Shown here: piece after piece, positions 34,395 through 44,372 of the stretch | Layout of the letters: the number at the start of each line of letters is the position of its first letter | Numbering within the stretch: position 1 is the stretch's first letter | NCBI RefSeq assembly: GCF_014287815.1 | Contig: NZ_JACOOQ010000005.1 | Span: 62,001 to 126,000, forward strand | DNA: 64,000 nucleotides | Direction of reading: 5' to 3' | Source: Clostridium lentum | Lineage (GTDB): Bacteria > Bacillota > Clostridia > Clostridiales > Clostridiaceae | The notes under the pieces: model-generated | The model's database searches: none | Told to the model about the DNA's origin: nothing | The model's input: only the letters and a program-made list of their open reading frames with translations | Translations under genes and position numbers: made by a program

Positions 34395-37049
34395 ATGAAA
34401 GTTACAAATGCTCAAGAATTAACAAAAAGAATTGAACAATTAAGAGAAGCGCAAAAACAATTTGCTACTTTTTCACAAGAACAAGTAGATGAAATTTTTA
34501 GGCAAGCAGCTTTAGCAGCTAATCATAACAGAATCAAACTTGCTAAAATGGCTGTTGAAGAAACAGGAATGGGTATAGTTGAAGATAAAGTTATCAAAAA
34601 TAACTTTGCTGCTGAATATATATATAATCAATATAAGAACATGAAGACTTGTGGAGTTTTAGAAGAAGATAAAACAAGCGGAATAACAAAGGTTGCAGAA
34701 CCGATTGGAGTTATATCTGCAATAGTTCCAACAACAAACCCAACTTCTACAGCAATATTCAAATGTTTAATAGCTTTAAAAACTAGAAATGCAATAATCA
34801 TTTCACCACACCCAAGAGCTAAAAATTCAACTATTGAAGCTGCTAGAGTAGTTTTAGAAGCTGCAGTTAAAGCAGGAGCTCCAGAAGGAATAATTGGATG
34901 GATAGATCAACCTTCAGTTGAATTATCACAAAACGTTATGAGAGAATCAGATATAATTCTTGCTACAGGTGGGCCAGCAATGGTTAAAGCTGCTTACTCA
35001 TCAGGAAGACCAGCTTTAGGAGTTGGAGCAGGAAATACTCCAGCAATCATCGATGAAACAGCTCACATTAAAATGGCTGTTAACTCAATATTACTTTCTA
35101 AGACATTTGATAACGGTGTTATTTGTGCATCAGAACAATCAATCGTTGTTTTAGAACAAGTTTATGATGAAGTTAAGAAAGAATTGGCTGAAAGAGGAGC
35201 TTATATCTTAAAAGGTGAAGAAATAGATAAGGTTAGAAGCATAATCCTAAATGAAAAAGGTGGATTAAATGCTGATATGGTTGGTCAATCTGCTTATAAA
35301 ATAGCTAGAATGGCAGGAGTTAACGTTCCAGAAAGTGCTAAAGTTTTAGTTGGTGAAGTAACTTCAGTTGAATTAGAAGAACCATTCTCACACGAAAAAT
35401 TATCTCCAGTTTTAGCAATGTACAAAGCTACATCATTTGAAGATGCTTTAAATAAAGCTGACAGATTAATTGAATTAGGTGGTATGGGACATACATCAAT
35501 ACTTTACACTGATCAAGTTAAGAATAGAGATAGAGTTTTAACATTTGGTGAAAGAATGAAAACTGCTAGAACATTAATCAATATGCCAGCAGCTCAAGGT
35601 GCCATCGGAGACTTATTCAACTTTAAATTAGCTCCATCATTAACTTTAGGATGTGGATCATGGGGTGGAAACTCAGTTTCAGAAAATGTTGGTCCTAAGC
35701 ACTTAATCAATGTTAAGAGCATTGCTGAAAGGAGAGAAAATATGCTTTGGTTTAGAGTTCCAGAAAAAACTTATTTCAAATACGGATGTTTACCAATAGC
35801 TTTACAAGAATTAGCTGATATGGGTAAAAAGAAAGCATTCATTGTAACTGATAGAGTATTATTCGATATGGGGTACACTAATAAAGTTACGGATGTACTA
35901 GATGCAAACGGAATCCAATACAAAATATTCTCAGATGTTGAACCAGATCCAACTTTAAGATGTGCAAGAGCTGGTGCTGCTGAAATGACTGCATTCAACC
36001 CAGACGTTATAATTTCACTTGGTGGTGGATCAGCTATGGATGCTGCTAAAATCATGTGGGTTATGTATGAGCACCCAGAAGTTAACTTCCACGATTTAGC
36101 TATGACATTCATGGATATAAGAAAGAGAATATACAAATTCCCAACTATGGGTGAAAAAGCTATGATGGTTTCAATAGCAACTTCAGCTGGTACTGGTTCA
36201 GAAGTTACTCCATTCGCAGTTATCACTGATGAAAAATCAGGAGTTAAATATCCATTAGCTGACTATGAACTAACTCCAGATATGGCTATAGTTGATGCAG
36301 AATTAATGATGACTTCTCCAAGGGGATTAACAGCTTGTGCTGGTATAGATGTATTAGTTCACGCAGTTGAAGCGTATGTTTCAATAATGGCATCTGAGTA
36401 CACTAATGGTTTAGCTTTAGAAGCAATCAGATTAGTATTTAAATACTTACCAGATGCTTACAATGAAGGGACAACTAATATTAAAGCAAGAGAAAAAATG
36501 GCTCACGCTTCATGTATGGCTGGTATGGCATTCTCTAATGCATTCTTAGGAATTAATCACTCAATGGCTCATAAGTTAGGTGCATTCCATCACTTACCAC
36601 ATGGTATGGCTAACTCATTAGTTATGACTGAAGTTATCAGATTCAACTCAGTTGATGCGCCAACTAAACAAGCAGCATTTGCTCAATACAAATACCCAAA
36701 TGCAGCATGGAGATATGCTAGAATAGCTGATCACTTAGGATTAGGTGGAAATACTAACGAAGAAAAAGTTGAATTATTAATCAAGGCCATTGAAGAACTA
36801 CAATCTAAAGTTAATATGCCAAAAACAATAAAAGAAGCCGGTGTAACTGAAGAGAAATTCTATGCTACATTAGATGAAATGGTAGAACAAGCATTTGATG
36901 ATCAATGTACAGGTGCTAATCCAAGATACCCATTAATGAAAGAGTTAAAAGAAATGTATATAAATGCATTTGATGTAAAAGCAGATGCTCAAGCAGATGC
37001 TCAAGCAGAAGCAGCTGCTACAAGCAAAAAAGCTAATAAAAAGAAGTAA
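34395..37049 (+). CDS. adhE: Bifunctional acetaldehyde-CoA / alcohol dehydrogenase
   Basis: 884 residues behind CAGGAGG. The N-terminal half is the CoA-acylating aldehyde dehydrogenase (VPTTNPTSTAIFK; catalytic Cys in DNGVICASEQS, about 244). The C-terminal half is an iron-dependent alcohol dehydrogenase (IISLGGGSAMDAAK; metal ligands in HAVEAYVS and NHSMAHKLGAFHHLPHG, about 721-737). It reduces acetyl-CoA through acetaldehyde to ethanol, reoxidising two NADH, and forms helical spirosomes. The last ~20 residues are an unusual Ala/Asp/Gln then Lys tail containing a short tandem repeat. Codon use fits a highly expressed gene. Confidence 0.97.
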   Translation: MKVTNAQELTKRIEQLREAQKQFATFSQEQVDEIFRQAALAANHNRIKLAKMAVEETGMGIVEDKVIKNNFAAEYIYNQYKNMKTCGVLEEDKTSGITKVAEPIGVISAIVPTTNPTSTAIFKCLIALKTRNAIIISPHPRAKNSTIEAARVVLEAAVKAGAPEGIIGWIDQPSVELSQNVMRESDIILATGGPAMVKAAYSSGRPALGVGAGNTPAIIDETAHIKMAVNSILLSKTFDNGVICASEQSIVVLEQVYDEVKKELAERGAYILKGEEIDKVRSIILNEKGGLNADMVGQSAYKIARMAGVNVPESAKVLVGEVTSVELEEPFSHEKLSPVLAMYKATSFEDALNKADRLIELGGMGHTSILYTDQVKNRDRVLTFGERMKTARTLINMPAAQGAIGDLFNFKLAPSLTLGCGSWGGNSVSENVGPKHLINVKSIAERRENMLWFRVPEKTYFKYGCLPIALQELADMGKKKAFIVTDRVLFDMGYTNKVTDVLDANGIQYKIFSDVEPDPTLRCARAGAAEMTAFNPDVIISLGGGSAMDAAKIMWVMYEHPEVNFHDLAMTFMDIRKRIYKFPTMGEKAMMVSIATSAGTGSEVTPFAVITDEKSGVKYPLADYELTPDMAIVDAELMMTSPRGLTACAGIDVLVHAVEAYVSIMASEYTNGLALEAIRLVFKYLPDAYNEGTTNIKAREKMAHASCMAGMAFSNAFLGINHSMAHKLGAFHHLPHGMANSLVMTEVIRFNSVDAPTKQAAFAQYKYPNAAWRYARIADHLGLGGNTNEEKVELLIKAIEELQSKVNMPKTIKEAGVTEEKFYATLDEMVEQAFDDQCTGANPRYPLMKELKEMYINAFDVKADAQADAQAEAAATSKKANKKK

Positions 37050-37100
37050 TTAAAAATTAAGAATCAACTCAATAATGTTTATAAATTAATGCTTTGTGTA

Positions 37101-37141
37101 AATACCTCTAAATAGAAAAAGTTATTTAGAGGTATTTTTTT
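37101..37141 (+). terminator. adhE terminator
   Basis: AATACCTCTAAATA pairs with TATTTAGAGGTATT around GAAAAAGT, then a T run. Confidence 0.93.
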
Positions 37142-37151
37142 ATAAATTTTT

Positions 37152-37298
37152 TTAATACTTAAATACCTTGTAATATTTTAAATATACTTGGATTCCATGT
37201 AATTCAGTACTAATACCTAAAAATACAAATATACCCATAAAAGCCATAAGAAAAATAACTATAAATTGAATAAAATTATTTTTTATATCTTTAAACAT
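37152..37298 (-). pseudogene. N-terminal remnant of an FtsX-like ABC permease
   Basis: The - strand frame from ATG 37298 encodes 48 residues, MFKDIKNNFIQFIVIFLMAF then MGIFVFLGISTELHGIQVYL, before TAA. The basic start, single membrane segment and GIxTELHG-like continuation resemble the first 50 residues of FtsX/MacB-type permeases of several hundred residues. The rest of the gene is gone and there is no good ribosome-binding site, so I read it as a truncated relic. Confidence 0.5.
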
Positions 37299-37684
37299 TT
37301 TTAATAATAATATTACCTTAAATTTATTAAATATAACATAATATAGTATTAAATAAGGAAGAGAAGATCATAAAGCTAGTGCAGATGGTATAGCTGAACC
37401 TATTAATTAGAGAAAAATATAATAGTAATTAATGTCAAGTATAAAAATGGTAAAGTGGTTAAAAGCCTATTATATAAGGAAAGTTAGAAATGAATATTAT
37501 GGATATAAATCTTTATATATAAATTAATAGTATGTTTTGGCACATGTACCTTTTATTATTTAAGGAATACTTATAAAAATATGTTATAACTATATATGAG
37601 CAAGGTTGGTAGAAGTAAAAAGTACTTCAACTAATAAAATATTGGACAAGATATTGTCTGAAAAAATAAAAAGGAGTGGTACCA
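37299..37684. other. Gap before the CAP-domain gene
   Basis: AT-rich. A 31-codon frame at 37432-37527 lacks a ribosome-binding site and is not called. The AAGGAG site for the next gene is at 37671-37676. Nothing else is supported. Confidence 0.3.
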
Positions 37685-38677
37685 ATGAAAAAAACAATAA
37701 TTGCCATAATGTTATCAACATCGCTAATAGGAGGAATAGGAGCTACTATAGGAAGTAAAACTGTAGAAGCAGCTACCTTAAAAGCAAAAAGAGGATTTAT
37801 TACAACTATAATAAAGGATAATGTAAAAGATTCAGAAGTATTGAATTTAAGTAGTGATTGTGGAGTATATCAAAGAAGAGTTATATTCAAAAAATATTTT
37901 GGATGTATAAATGGACAAACTATAAATATATATAAACCTATTTGTAATGGAGGAATTATAATAGGTAATGGAAGCAATTCTAATAATGAAAATGATTCTA
38001 ATATAGGAAATGACAATAATAACAATACAGAGAATAAAGATGAAATAAATAATAATAATAACAATAATAATGCTTCAAATGGAGATATAAGTACAATAGT
38101 ACCTCCTACGCAAACTGAAAAACCATCAACAGATAAAGATACATCAATTGATGAAAAACCATCAATTGAACAAAAACCAAATATAGAACAAAAACCTTCA
38201 GTAGATGAAAAGCCATCAGAAGAAATAAAACCATCACCGGAAAATAATAGCAACTTAGGTGAAGTAAATGATAAATTTATGACACAAGTTGAAAATTTAA
38301 TATATGAAAAAGTAAATGAAGAAAGAACTAAGGCTGGTTTAGAAACTTTATCATATAATACTACAATGGAAAAGTATGCAAGAATTAAATCACAAGATAT
38401 GGGTGATAATAATTATTTCAGCCATGAGGATTTAAGTGGTAATTTAATAACAACGCAAATGAAAAATGATGGAGTTACATATAGAGCTTGGGGAGAAAAT
38501 ATAGCTTATATAGGTGGAGTATCTGATGCTAATGCATTAGCAGAGCAATTTATGACAAATTGGATGAATTCACAGGGACATAGAGAAAATATATTATCAT
38601 CTAAATTTTCAAGTATAGGTGTTGGTGTATATAAAATTGGCAATAAAGTATATGCAACACAAGAATTTTATAAATAA
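37685..38677 (+). CDS. Secreted CAP/SCP-domain protein (YkwD-like)
   Basis: 330 residues from ATG 37685, eight bases behind AAGGAG; the GTG at 37676 overlaps that site. A signal peptide (MKKTIIAIMLSTSLIGGIGA, cleavage likely after VEA) is followed by a short Cys-containing region. Then comes an Asn-rich stretch and a low-complexity linker built on KPSIEQKP-like units (about 150-195). The C-terminal CAP domain (about 205-330) has VNEERTKAGLETLSYN, FSHEDLSG, WGENIAY and GHRENILSSKFSSIGVGVY. Such proteins are exported, sometimes wall-associated and abundant in spores or biofilms; the activity is unknown. Confidence 0.9.
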   Translation: MKKTIIAIMLSTSLIGGIGATIGSKTVEAATLKAKRGFITTIIKDNVKDSEVLNLSSDCGVYQRRVIFKKYFGCINGQTINIYKPICNGGIIIGNGSNSNNENDSNIGNDNNNNTENKDEINNNNNNNNASNGDISTIVPPTQTEKPSTDKDTSIDEKPSIEQKPNIEQKPSVDEKPSEEIKPSPENNSNLGEVNDKFMTQVENLIYEKVNEERTKAGLETLSYNTTMEKYARIKSQDMGDNNYFSHEDLSGNLITTQMKNDGVTYRAWGENIAYIGGVSDANALAEQFMTNWMNSQGHRENILSSKFSSIGVGVYKIGNKVYATQEFYK

Positions 38678-38771
38678 GTAAAATTAAAAAATATGTATTA
38701 AGTTTAATTTTTAAATTACGACAGTAGTGAAAATAGGGTAATTTTATTACTGTAAATAGGAGTGAAGAGGT

Positions 38772-40214
38772 TTGAATAAGAATAAAAAAATTAATAAAGA
38801 AAAAACTTTAGCTTTAGTTTTGGCTGGAGGATTAGTTACATCAACTTTAAATGTAGTAAATACTTCAGCAGATATGATACAAGATGTTAATTTAGTAGAA
38901 TCTGTGAGTACATCTAATGAATCAGTTATACCAAATCAAACATTAAATTTTGATAAAAGTAAGCCATCAGACATAACTATAACTGGAGTTAAATTTAATA
39001 GCAAAGATTTAAATTCAATATCTATTACAAATGAAAAGGGAGATCCAATTAATTTTAAATTAAATGAAATTAATGTAGATAAAGATAGTGCAACAATTAC
39101 AATACCTTCAAATGTTATATCAAATTTAAATTTAACTGTAGGTGTACATGCTATTTCTTTACATTTTTCAGATGGTTCAGCTACTATTGGAGCGGTATCG
39201 GTGAATGTAATTGATAGCAATTCAGCAGTGAATCCTCCAAAAGATGATAATACGATAGTTGTACCACCAGTTACACCGCCATCAGATGATAAAAATGATA
39301 AAGAAGATACTATCACAAAAAAACCAACAATAGAGTATCAAAAATTAACTTTTGATATGAACAATAAACAAGACTTAGTAGTAAGTAATGTTAATTTTGA
39401 TAATACTAAATTAGAGTACATATATATTAATGGAAAAGAAATATCAGCAACAGAGCTGAAAATTGAAAATGATAAAATAATAATACCATCAAATGTTATA
39501 TCTAATGTAATTAGTGTAGAAGGAAATTATACTATTTCATTTAAATTTTCTGAAGGAAGTTCATTAATAAATGCAGTAGATATTGAAGTTAAAGATAAAA
39601 ATGTTATAGTACCACCAGTTACACCGCCATCAGGTGATACGGTAACGCCACCAAGTATTGATAAAGAAAATACAATTGTTATTGATAAAAATAATCTTAA
39701 GAGTATAGAAATTCCTAATTTTATTCCTAGTGGAAGCAATGTAAAATTTGTTACTATTAATGGCAAGAAATTACCTGTAAAATATATGAATATAAGAACT
39801 GCTTCTAATGAGGAAATAACTCCTGCAGTTTATGTTTATGGAGATAAATTAGTTATTCCTGTTGAAGTTTTAAAGTATGTTGGTATTGATGTTGATAAAT
39901 ATGATATTGAAGCTACTTTAGAAGATGGAACAACAGTTTCTAAATCAATACAATTAGAAGTGATAAATTCATCGAATAAAGAAGATGATAAAGTCACTGA
40001 AAAGCCATCAGATAATAATCAAATAACAAATAAACCATCAAATAAACCATCAAACAATGAGATAGCAAATGGTAATGCTAATAAAAATGATTCTATAAAA
40101 CTAGAGAATAGTTCAAATAACAAACTACCTAACACTGGTGCAGCAGTAAGCAGTGGATTAATTGGTTCATTATCAACTTTAATTGGTGCTGTGTTATTAA
40201 GAAAGAAAAAATAA
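38772..40214 (+). CDS. LPXTG-anchored surface protein with three X2/Ig-like repeats
   Basis: 480 residues from TTG 38772 behind GTGAAGAGG. N-terminal signal (TLALVLAGGLVTSTLNVVNTSA). Three repeats of about 90 residues (near 53-145, 186-275 and 306-400) share the layout LxFDxxxxxDIxIxxVxFxxxxLxxIxI...TIPSNVISN...G.H.ISxxFxDGS, much like the X2 Ig-like modules of cellulosomal and surface proteins. Pro-rich linkers with VPPVTPPS separate them. The C-terminus is a complete sortase signal: LPNTG, a hydrophobic stretch and RKKK. It should be covalently attached to the wall. No sortase gene is in the window. Confidence 0.88.
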   Translation: MNKNKKINKEKTLALVLAGGLVTSTLNVVNTSADMIQDVNLVESVSTSNESVIPNQTLNFDKSKPSDITITGVKFNSKDLNSISITNEKGDPINFKLNEINVDKDSATITIPSNVISNLNLTVGVHAISLHFSDGSATIGAVSVNVIDSNSAVNPPKDDNTIVVPPVTPPSDDKNDKEDTITKKPTIEYQKLTFDMNNKQDLVVSNVNFDNTKLEYIYINGKEISATELKIENDKIIIPSNVISNVISVEGNYTISFKFSEGSSLINAVDIEVKDKNVIVPPVTPPSGDTVTPPSIDKENTIVIDKNNLKSIEIPNFIPSGSNVKFVTINGKKLPVKYMNIRTASNEEITPAVYVYGDKLVIPVEVLKYVGIDVDKYDIEATLEDGTTVSKSIQLEVINSSNKEDDKVTEKPSDNNQITNKPSNKPSNNEIANGNANKNDSIKLENSSNNKLPNTGAAVSSGLIGSLSTLIGAVLLRKKK

Positions 40215-40280
40215 TTGAATATAGTTATAATTTTATAATGTTAAAAGGGCTATATTGAAGGAAATTTTGTACTAGTCAAC

Positions 40281-40316
40281 AAAAAAGGGGAATTCAAATT
40301 AGAATTCCCCTTTTTT
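40281..40316. terminator. Intrinsic terminator, usable in both directions
   Basis: AAAAAAGGGGAATTC / GAATTCCCCTTTTTT around AAATTA, between two convergent genes. Confidence 0.92.
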
Positions 40317-40330
40317 GAAGTTTAAATAAA

Positions 40331-40636
40331 CTAGATGGTGTTTTGAAAGATACCTTCTATGATACCAGTAACACAACCAAGAATAGAACCAGCTTGAAAA
40401 GGTGATAAATATATATAATTTTCAAGTAAACTAAATAAAACTACCGATATAAGGAGTATTATGCTGTGTAACATCATTTTAGAGTTTATAGGTCTTTTAG
40501 AAATTAATAATTTTTTTTCTTTAAGAAAGAATTTGCTGTATAGATGTAATTTTAATTTGTTGATAAAAATAAAAAAAATAAAAAAAAATACAATAAAACT
40601 TAAGAGAATTTTACAGAGAGAAATAAAAATAGTCAA
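40331..40636 (-). CDS. Small membrane protein of unknown function, TTG start
   Basis: 101 residues from TTG at 40636, six bases behind AAGGTGAT. The nearby ATG at 40641 stops after two codons, so TTG is the only usable start. Two or three hydrophobic segments (ILLSFIVFFFIFFIFINKL, MMLHSIILLISVVLFSLLENYIY and a weaker GSILGCVTGIIEG) flank a basic loop. No family recognised. Divergent from rarA. Confidence 0.6.
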   Translation of the reverse strand: MTIFISLCKILLSFIVFFFIFFIFINKLKLHLYSKFFLKEKKLLISKRPINSKMMLHSIILLISVVLFSLLENYIYLSPFQAGSILGCVTGIIEGIFQNTI

Positions 40637-40745
40637 TGCATCACCTTAAAAATTGTTCCTATTATAATATATTAAATAAAGTGGAAATGTGTTTGATTTT
40701 TATGGTAATATATTATGAATAGATACATAAATGCGAGGTGAAAAT

Positions 40746-42014
40746 ATGAAGCCATTAGCAGATTTAGTGAGACCTACAGAATTAGATGAGGTATGTGGGC
40801 AAGAACATATATTAGGAAAAAATAAAATACTAGATAGAATTATAAAAAGTGGACATATCTCTAATATGATTTTTTATGGACCTCCTGGAACTGGCAAGAC
40901 AACAGTTGCTAATATAATAGCTAAAAAGGCTGGTAAAAGATTTTATAAATTAAATGCAACCAATGCATCTTTGAAAGATATACAAGATATAACAAAGGAA
41001 TTAGATACTTTTTTAGGAATAAACGGTGTTGTTTTATATTTAGATGAGATACAAAATTTCAATAAAAAGCAACAACAATCATTGTTAGAATATATTGAAG
41101 ACGGAAGGATTACTCTTATAGCTTCAACTACAGAAAATCCTTATTTTTATATATTTAAAGCCATCTTAAGTAGATCAACTATTTTTGAATTTAAACCTGT
41201 AGGAGAAAAAGATATAAAGAAGGCTTTAGATAGAGCCATTACTTTAAGAAGTAAGGAATATAATGAGATTTGTATTAAAGTTACCAATGAAGCTAAAGAA
41301 TATTTGGCTGCTTACTGTAATGGTGATGTAAGAAAGGCTCTTAATGGATTAGAGGTAGCTTTAAATTCCACTAAACCTAATGATGATAAAGAGATACTGA
41401 TTGATTTAGAAGCTGCTAAAGATTCAACTCAAAGCAAGGTAATAGCTTTTGATATGGATGGAGATTCTCATTATGATATATTAAGTGCATTTCAAAAGTC
41501 TATTAGAGGTAGTGATGCTGATGGAGCAATTCATTATTTAGCTAGACTTATAAAAGGTGGAGATTTAATATCTATATGTAGAAGGCTACAGGTTATTGCG
41601 TCAGAAGATATAGGACTTGCTTACCCACAAGCTGCGTTTATTGTAAAGTCTTTAGTTGATTCAGCCAGGGAACTGGGGTTTCCAGAAGCTAGAATTCCTC
41701 TGGCGGAAGCTACAATACTATTAGCAACTAGTCCAAAATCAAATTCTTCATATGTTGCTATAGATAGAGCTTTAGATGATTTGGAAAATATAACTATAGA
41801 TGATATTCCAATGCATTTAAAGGATGCACATTATGGAGGTGCTAGTAAACTAGGAAGAGGAATAGAGTATAAGTATCCTCACAAATATGAAAATCATTAT
41901 GTAAAACAGCAATATTTACCAGATAATATTAAAAATAAAGTGTACTATGAATATGGTGATAATAAAATTGAAAAAACTATGAAAGAATACTGGAGCAGGA
42001 TTAAAGGGAAATAA
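40746..42014 (+). CDS. rarA: Replication-associated recombination protein A (MgsA/RarA)
   Basis: 422 residues from ATG 40746, with GAGGTGA just upstream; the in-frame ATG at 40731 overlaps that site. PLADLVRPTELDEVCGQEHI, Walker A FYGPPGTGKTTVAN, Walker B VLYLDEIQNFNKKQQQ, sensor STTENPYF and the C-terminal KSIRGSDADGAIHYLARLI, ASEDIGLAYPQA blocks are diagnostic. This clamp-loader-like AAA+ ATPase acts at stalled replication forks as a tetramer. Confidence 0.95.
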   Translation: MKPLADLVRPTELDEVCGQEHILGKNKILDRIIKSGHISNMIFYGPPGTGKTTVANIIAKKAGKRFYKLNATNASLKDIQDITKELDTFLGINGVVLYLDEIQNFNKKQQQSLLEYIEDGRITLIASTTENPYFYIFKAILSRSTIFEFKPVGEKDIKKALDRAITLRSKEYNEICIKVTNEAKEYLAAYCNGDVRKALNGLEVALNSTKPNDDKEILIDLEAAKDSTQSKVIAFDMDGDSHYDILSAFQKSIRGSDADGAIHYLARLIKGGDLISICRRLQVIASEDIGLAYPQAAFIVKSLVDSARELGFPEARIPLAEATILLATSPKSNSSYVAIDRALDDLENITIDDIPMHLKDAHYGGASKLGRGIEYKYPHKYENHYVKQQYLPDNIKNKVYYEYGDNKIEKTMKEYWSRIKGK

Positions 42015-42018
42015 TATT

Positions 42019-42047
42019 AAGATGAAGTATATTAAGCTTCATCTTTT
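42019..42047 (+). terminator. Terminator after rarA
   Basis: AAGATGAAG / CTTCATCTT stem and a short T run. Confidence 0.75.
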
Positions 42048-42188
42048 ATGGATATTTGATGTTATATAAATAGTAACAAGTTAGATGGCTATAAAAGATT
42101 CAAAGAGATTAATGGAGTAATAACAGCTATGATGAAATCAAGCTTTTCTTTGAATTCAAAATTGCTGTCGATTTTTTTTATATCTATG

Positions 42189-42217
42189 TTGACAAAAGCC
42201 GAGTACTTTGCTAAGAT
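42189..42217 (+). promoter_or_regulatory. iscR operon promoter
   Basis: Perfect TTGACA, a 17-base spacer, then TAAGAT; 55 bases before iscR. The spacer CCGAGTACTTTGCTAAG could hold an Rrf2-type operator but I cannot match it to a firm consensus. Confidence 0.65.
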
Positions 42218-42271
42218 ATAAACATCAAATAAAACATAGTAAAACAGTCAGAAATAAAAAGGGGTGGAGAA

Positions 42272-42724
42272 ATGAAACTTTCAACAAAAGGAAGATATGG
42301 AGTAAAGGCAATGGTGGATTTAGCAATTCACTATGGAGATGCACCCGTTTCTATTAAGACGATATCTAGTAGACAAAGTATATCAGAGTATTATTTAGAG
42401 CAGCTATTTTCCCCTCTAAGGAAAGCTAAGCTTATTACAAGTATTAGAGGAGCTCAAGGAGGATATGTTTTAGCAAAAGAACCTAAAGATATAAAAGTTT
42501 CTGATATTATGAATATTTTAGAAGGTCCTGTGGAGGTTGCAGATTGCATTGATAATGTATCTTGTGATAATATAGATTGTTGTGCCACAAGATTGTTATG
42601 GACAAAAATTAAAAATAGTATAGATGAAGTTATGGAATCAATAACTTTACAAGATATAGTAGATGATTATAATGAAATGAAAGATAAAAATTCACTTTTA
42701 GAATTAAAGAGGAGAGAAGAATAA
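42272..42724 (+). CDS. iscR: Rrf2-family Fe-S cluster regulator
   Basis: 150 residues behind GGGGTGG. The winged helix is typical of Rrf2: [52 protein letters not shown]. The cluster-ligating Cys set lies in [13 protein letters not shown]. It probably senses Fe-S status and controls its own operon. Its stop overlaps the iscS ATG by one base. Confidence 0.92.
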   Translation: MKLSTKGRYGVKAMVDLAIHYGDAPVSIKTISSRQSISEYYLEQLFSPLRKAKLITSIRGAQGGYVLAKEPKDIKVSDIMNILEGPVEVADCIDNVSCDNIDCCATRLLWTKIKNSIDEVMESITLQDIVDDYNEMKDKNSLLELKRREE

Positions 42725-43908
42725 TGAAAACAACTTATATGGATTATTCAGCTACAACATATGTTAAACCAGAAGTTTTAGATGCAATGATGCCTTTCTT
42801 TACAGAAAAGTTTGGTAACCCATCATCATTCTATGGAATATCAAGAGAAACAAAAATGGCAGTAGATAATGCAAGAGCACAAGTGGCTAAAGCAATAAAC
42901 TGTGATCCAAATGAAGTGTATTTCACAGGTGGTGGATCAGAAGCTGATAACTGGGCAATAAAAGGTATTGCCACAGCTCATATGAAAAAAGGAAATCATA
43001 TAATAACAACTAAGATAGAGCATCATGCAGTATTACATACTTGTGAATTCTTAGAAAAATTTGGTTTTGAAGTAACTTACTTAGATGTTAATGAAGAAGG
43101 ATTTATTGATTTAAAACAATTGGAATCAGCGATAACAGATAAAACTATTTTAGTTTCAATAATGTTTGCTAATAACGAAATAGGAACAATCCAACCAATA
43201 AAAGAAATTGGAGCAATTTGTAGAGAAAAGAAAGTATTATTCCACACTGATGCTGTTCAAGCAATAGGTTCAGTACCGGTAGATGTTAAAGAAATGAATA
43301 TTGATTTATTATCCTTAGCTGGACATAAATTATATGGGCCTAAGGGAATAGGTGCTTTATATATAAGAAAAGGTGTAAGAATAGATAACTTAATTCACGG
43401 TGGTGGACAAGAAAGAGGAAGAAGAGCAGGTACAGAAAATATTCCAGGAGTAGTTGGTTTAGGAAAAGCTATCGAAATTGCAACTGAAAATATTGAAGAA
43501 AATAGAGCAAGATTAACTGTATTAAGAGATAAGTTAATTGACGGAATCCTAGAAAGAATTCCATATGCTAGATTAAATGGACCAAGAGGAGATAAGAGAT
43601 TACCAGGAAACTCTAATATAAGCTTTGAGTTTATTGAAGGAGAATCAATTCTTTTATCATTAGACTTTGAAGGAATTTGTGCATCTAGTGGTAGTGCTTG
43701 TACATCAGGTTCTTTAGATCCTTCACATGTATTATTAGCCATAGGATTACCACATGAAAAAGCACACGGTTCTTTAAGAACAACTTTAGGTGCTGCATCA
43801 ACAGAAGAAGATGTGGAAAAATTATTAAATGAATTACCACCAATAATAGAAAGATTAAGAAATATGTCACCATTATGGTACGACTTTAAAAGAAAAGGAG
43901 AAAGATAA
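42724..43908 (+). CDS. iscS: Cysteine desulfurase, IscS/NifS-type
   Basis: 394 residues. PLP enzyme that removes sulfur from cysteine to form a persulfide. [26 protein letters not shown], the PLP lysine in [13 protein letters not shown], and the persulfide loop [17 protein letters not shown] are present; this loop marks group I (IscS/NifS). It supplies sulfur both to the scaffold protein encoded next and to MnmA downstream. Confidence 0.95.
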   Translation: MKTTYMDYSATTYVKPEVLDAMMPFFTEKFGNPSSFYGISRETKMAVDNARAQVAKAINCDPNEVYFTGGGSEADNWAIKGIATAHMKKGNHIITTKIEHHAVLHTCEFLEKFGFEVTYLDVNEEGFIDLKQLESAITDKTILVSIMFANNEIGTIQPIKEIGAICREKKVLFHTDAVQAIGSVPVDVKEMNIDLLSLAGHKLYGPKGIGALYIRKGVRIDNLIHGGGQERGRRAGTENIPGVVGLGKAIEIATENIEENRARLTVLRDKLIDGILERIPYARLNGPRGDKRLPGNSNISFEFIEGESILLSLDFEGICASSGSACTSGSLDPSHVLLAIGLPHEKAHGSLRTTLGAASTEEDVEKLLNELPPIIERLRNMSPLWYDFKRKGER

Positions 43909-43910
43909 TT

Positions 43911-44354
43911 ATGATATATAGTGATAAAGTAATGGATCATTTTAAAAACCCAAGAAATGTAGGAGAAATAGACGACGCTAACGGAGTTGGAGAAGTTGGA
44001 AATGCTAAGTGCGGAGATATAATGAAAGTTTATTTAAAAGTTGAAGATAACATAATCAAAGATGTTAAGTTCCAAACTTTTGGATGTGGATCAGCTATAG
44101 CATCATCTTCAATGGCTACAGAATTAATTAAAGGAAAGACATTGGAAGAAGCATGGGAATTATCAAATAAAGCAGTTGCAGAGGCTTTAGATGGACTTCC
44201 ACCAGTAAAAATGCACTGTTCAGTATTAGCAGAAGAAGCTATACATAAGGCAATCAATGACTATAGAAAAAATCAAGGGTTAAGCTTAGAAGGTTGGGAA
44301 TTTGAAGAAACTGATCACGATGAATTACACGATGCAGTGCATGGACACGAATAA
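43911..44354 (+). CDS. iscU: Fe-S cluster scaffold protein, IscU/NifU N-terminal type
   Basis: 147 residues, two bases after iscS. YSDKVMDHFKNPRNVGEIDDANGVGEVGNAKCGDIMK holds the first Cys. FQTFGCGSAIASSSMATELIKGK and PPVKMHCSVLAEEAIHKAI hold the other two; together they are the three conserved cluster ligands. A His/Asp/Glu-rich tail (about 130-147) is slightly longer than in classical IscU. It assembles 2Fe-2S clusters with IscS. Confidence 0.95.
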   Translation: MIYSDKVMDHFKNPRNVGEIDDANGVGEVGNAKCGDIMKVYLKVEDNIIKDVKFQTFGCGSAIASSSMATELIKGKTLEEAWELSNKAVAEALDGLPPVKMHCSVLAEEAIHKAINDYRKNQGLSLEGWEFEETDHDELHDAVHGHE

Positions 44355-44372
44355 GATTTAAGGTGTGATTAG

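Noticed and set aside
37432..37527. 31-codon frame beginning MSSIKMVKWLKAYYIRKVRN
   Set aside because: No ribosome-binding site, no neighbour support and a length expected by chance in AT-rich DNA.
38000..38250. Short repeated units in the CAP-domain gene as a CRISPR-like array
   Set aside because: They encode in-frame Asn runs and KPSIEQKP-type linker repeats in an exported protein; no spacers of constant length. No CRISPR array was seen anywhere in the window.
40461..40649. + strand frame opposite the small membrane protein
   Set aside because: Lys/Asn/Ile-rich, no good start signal, overlaps the better-supported - strand gene that has AAGGTGAT before its TTG.
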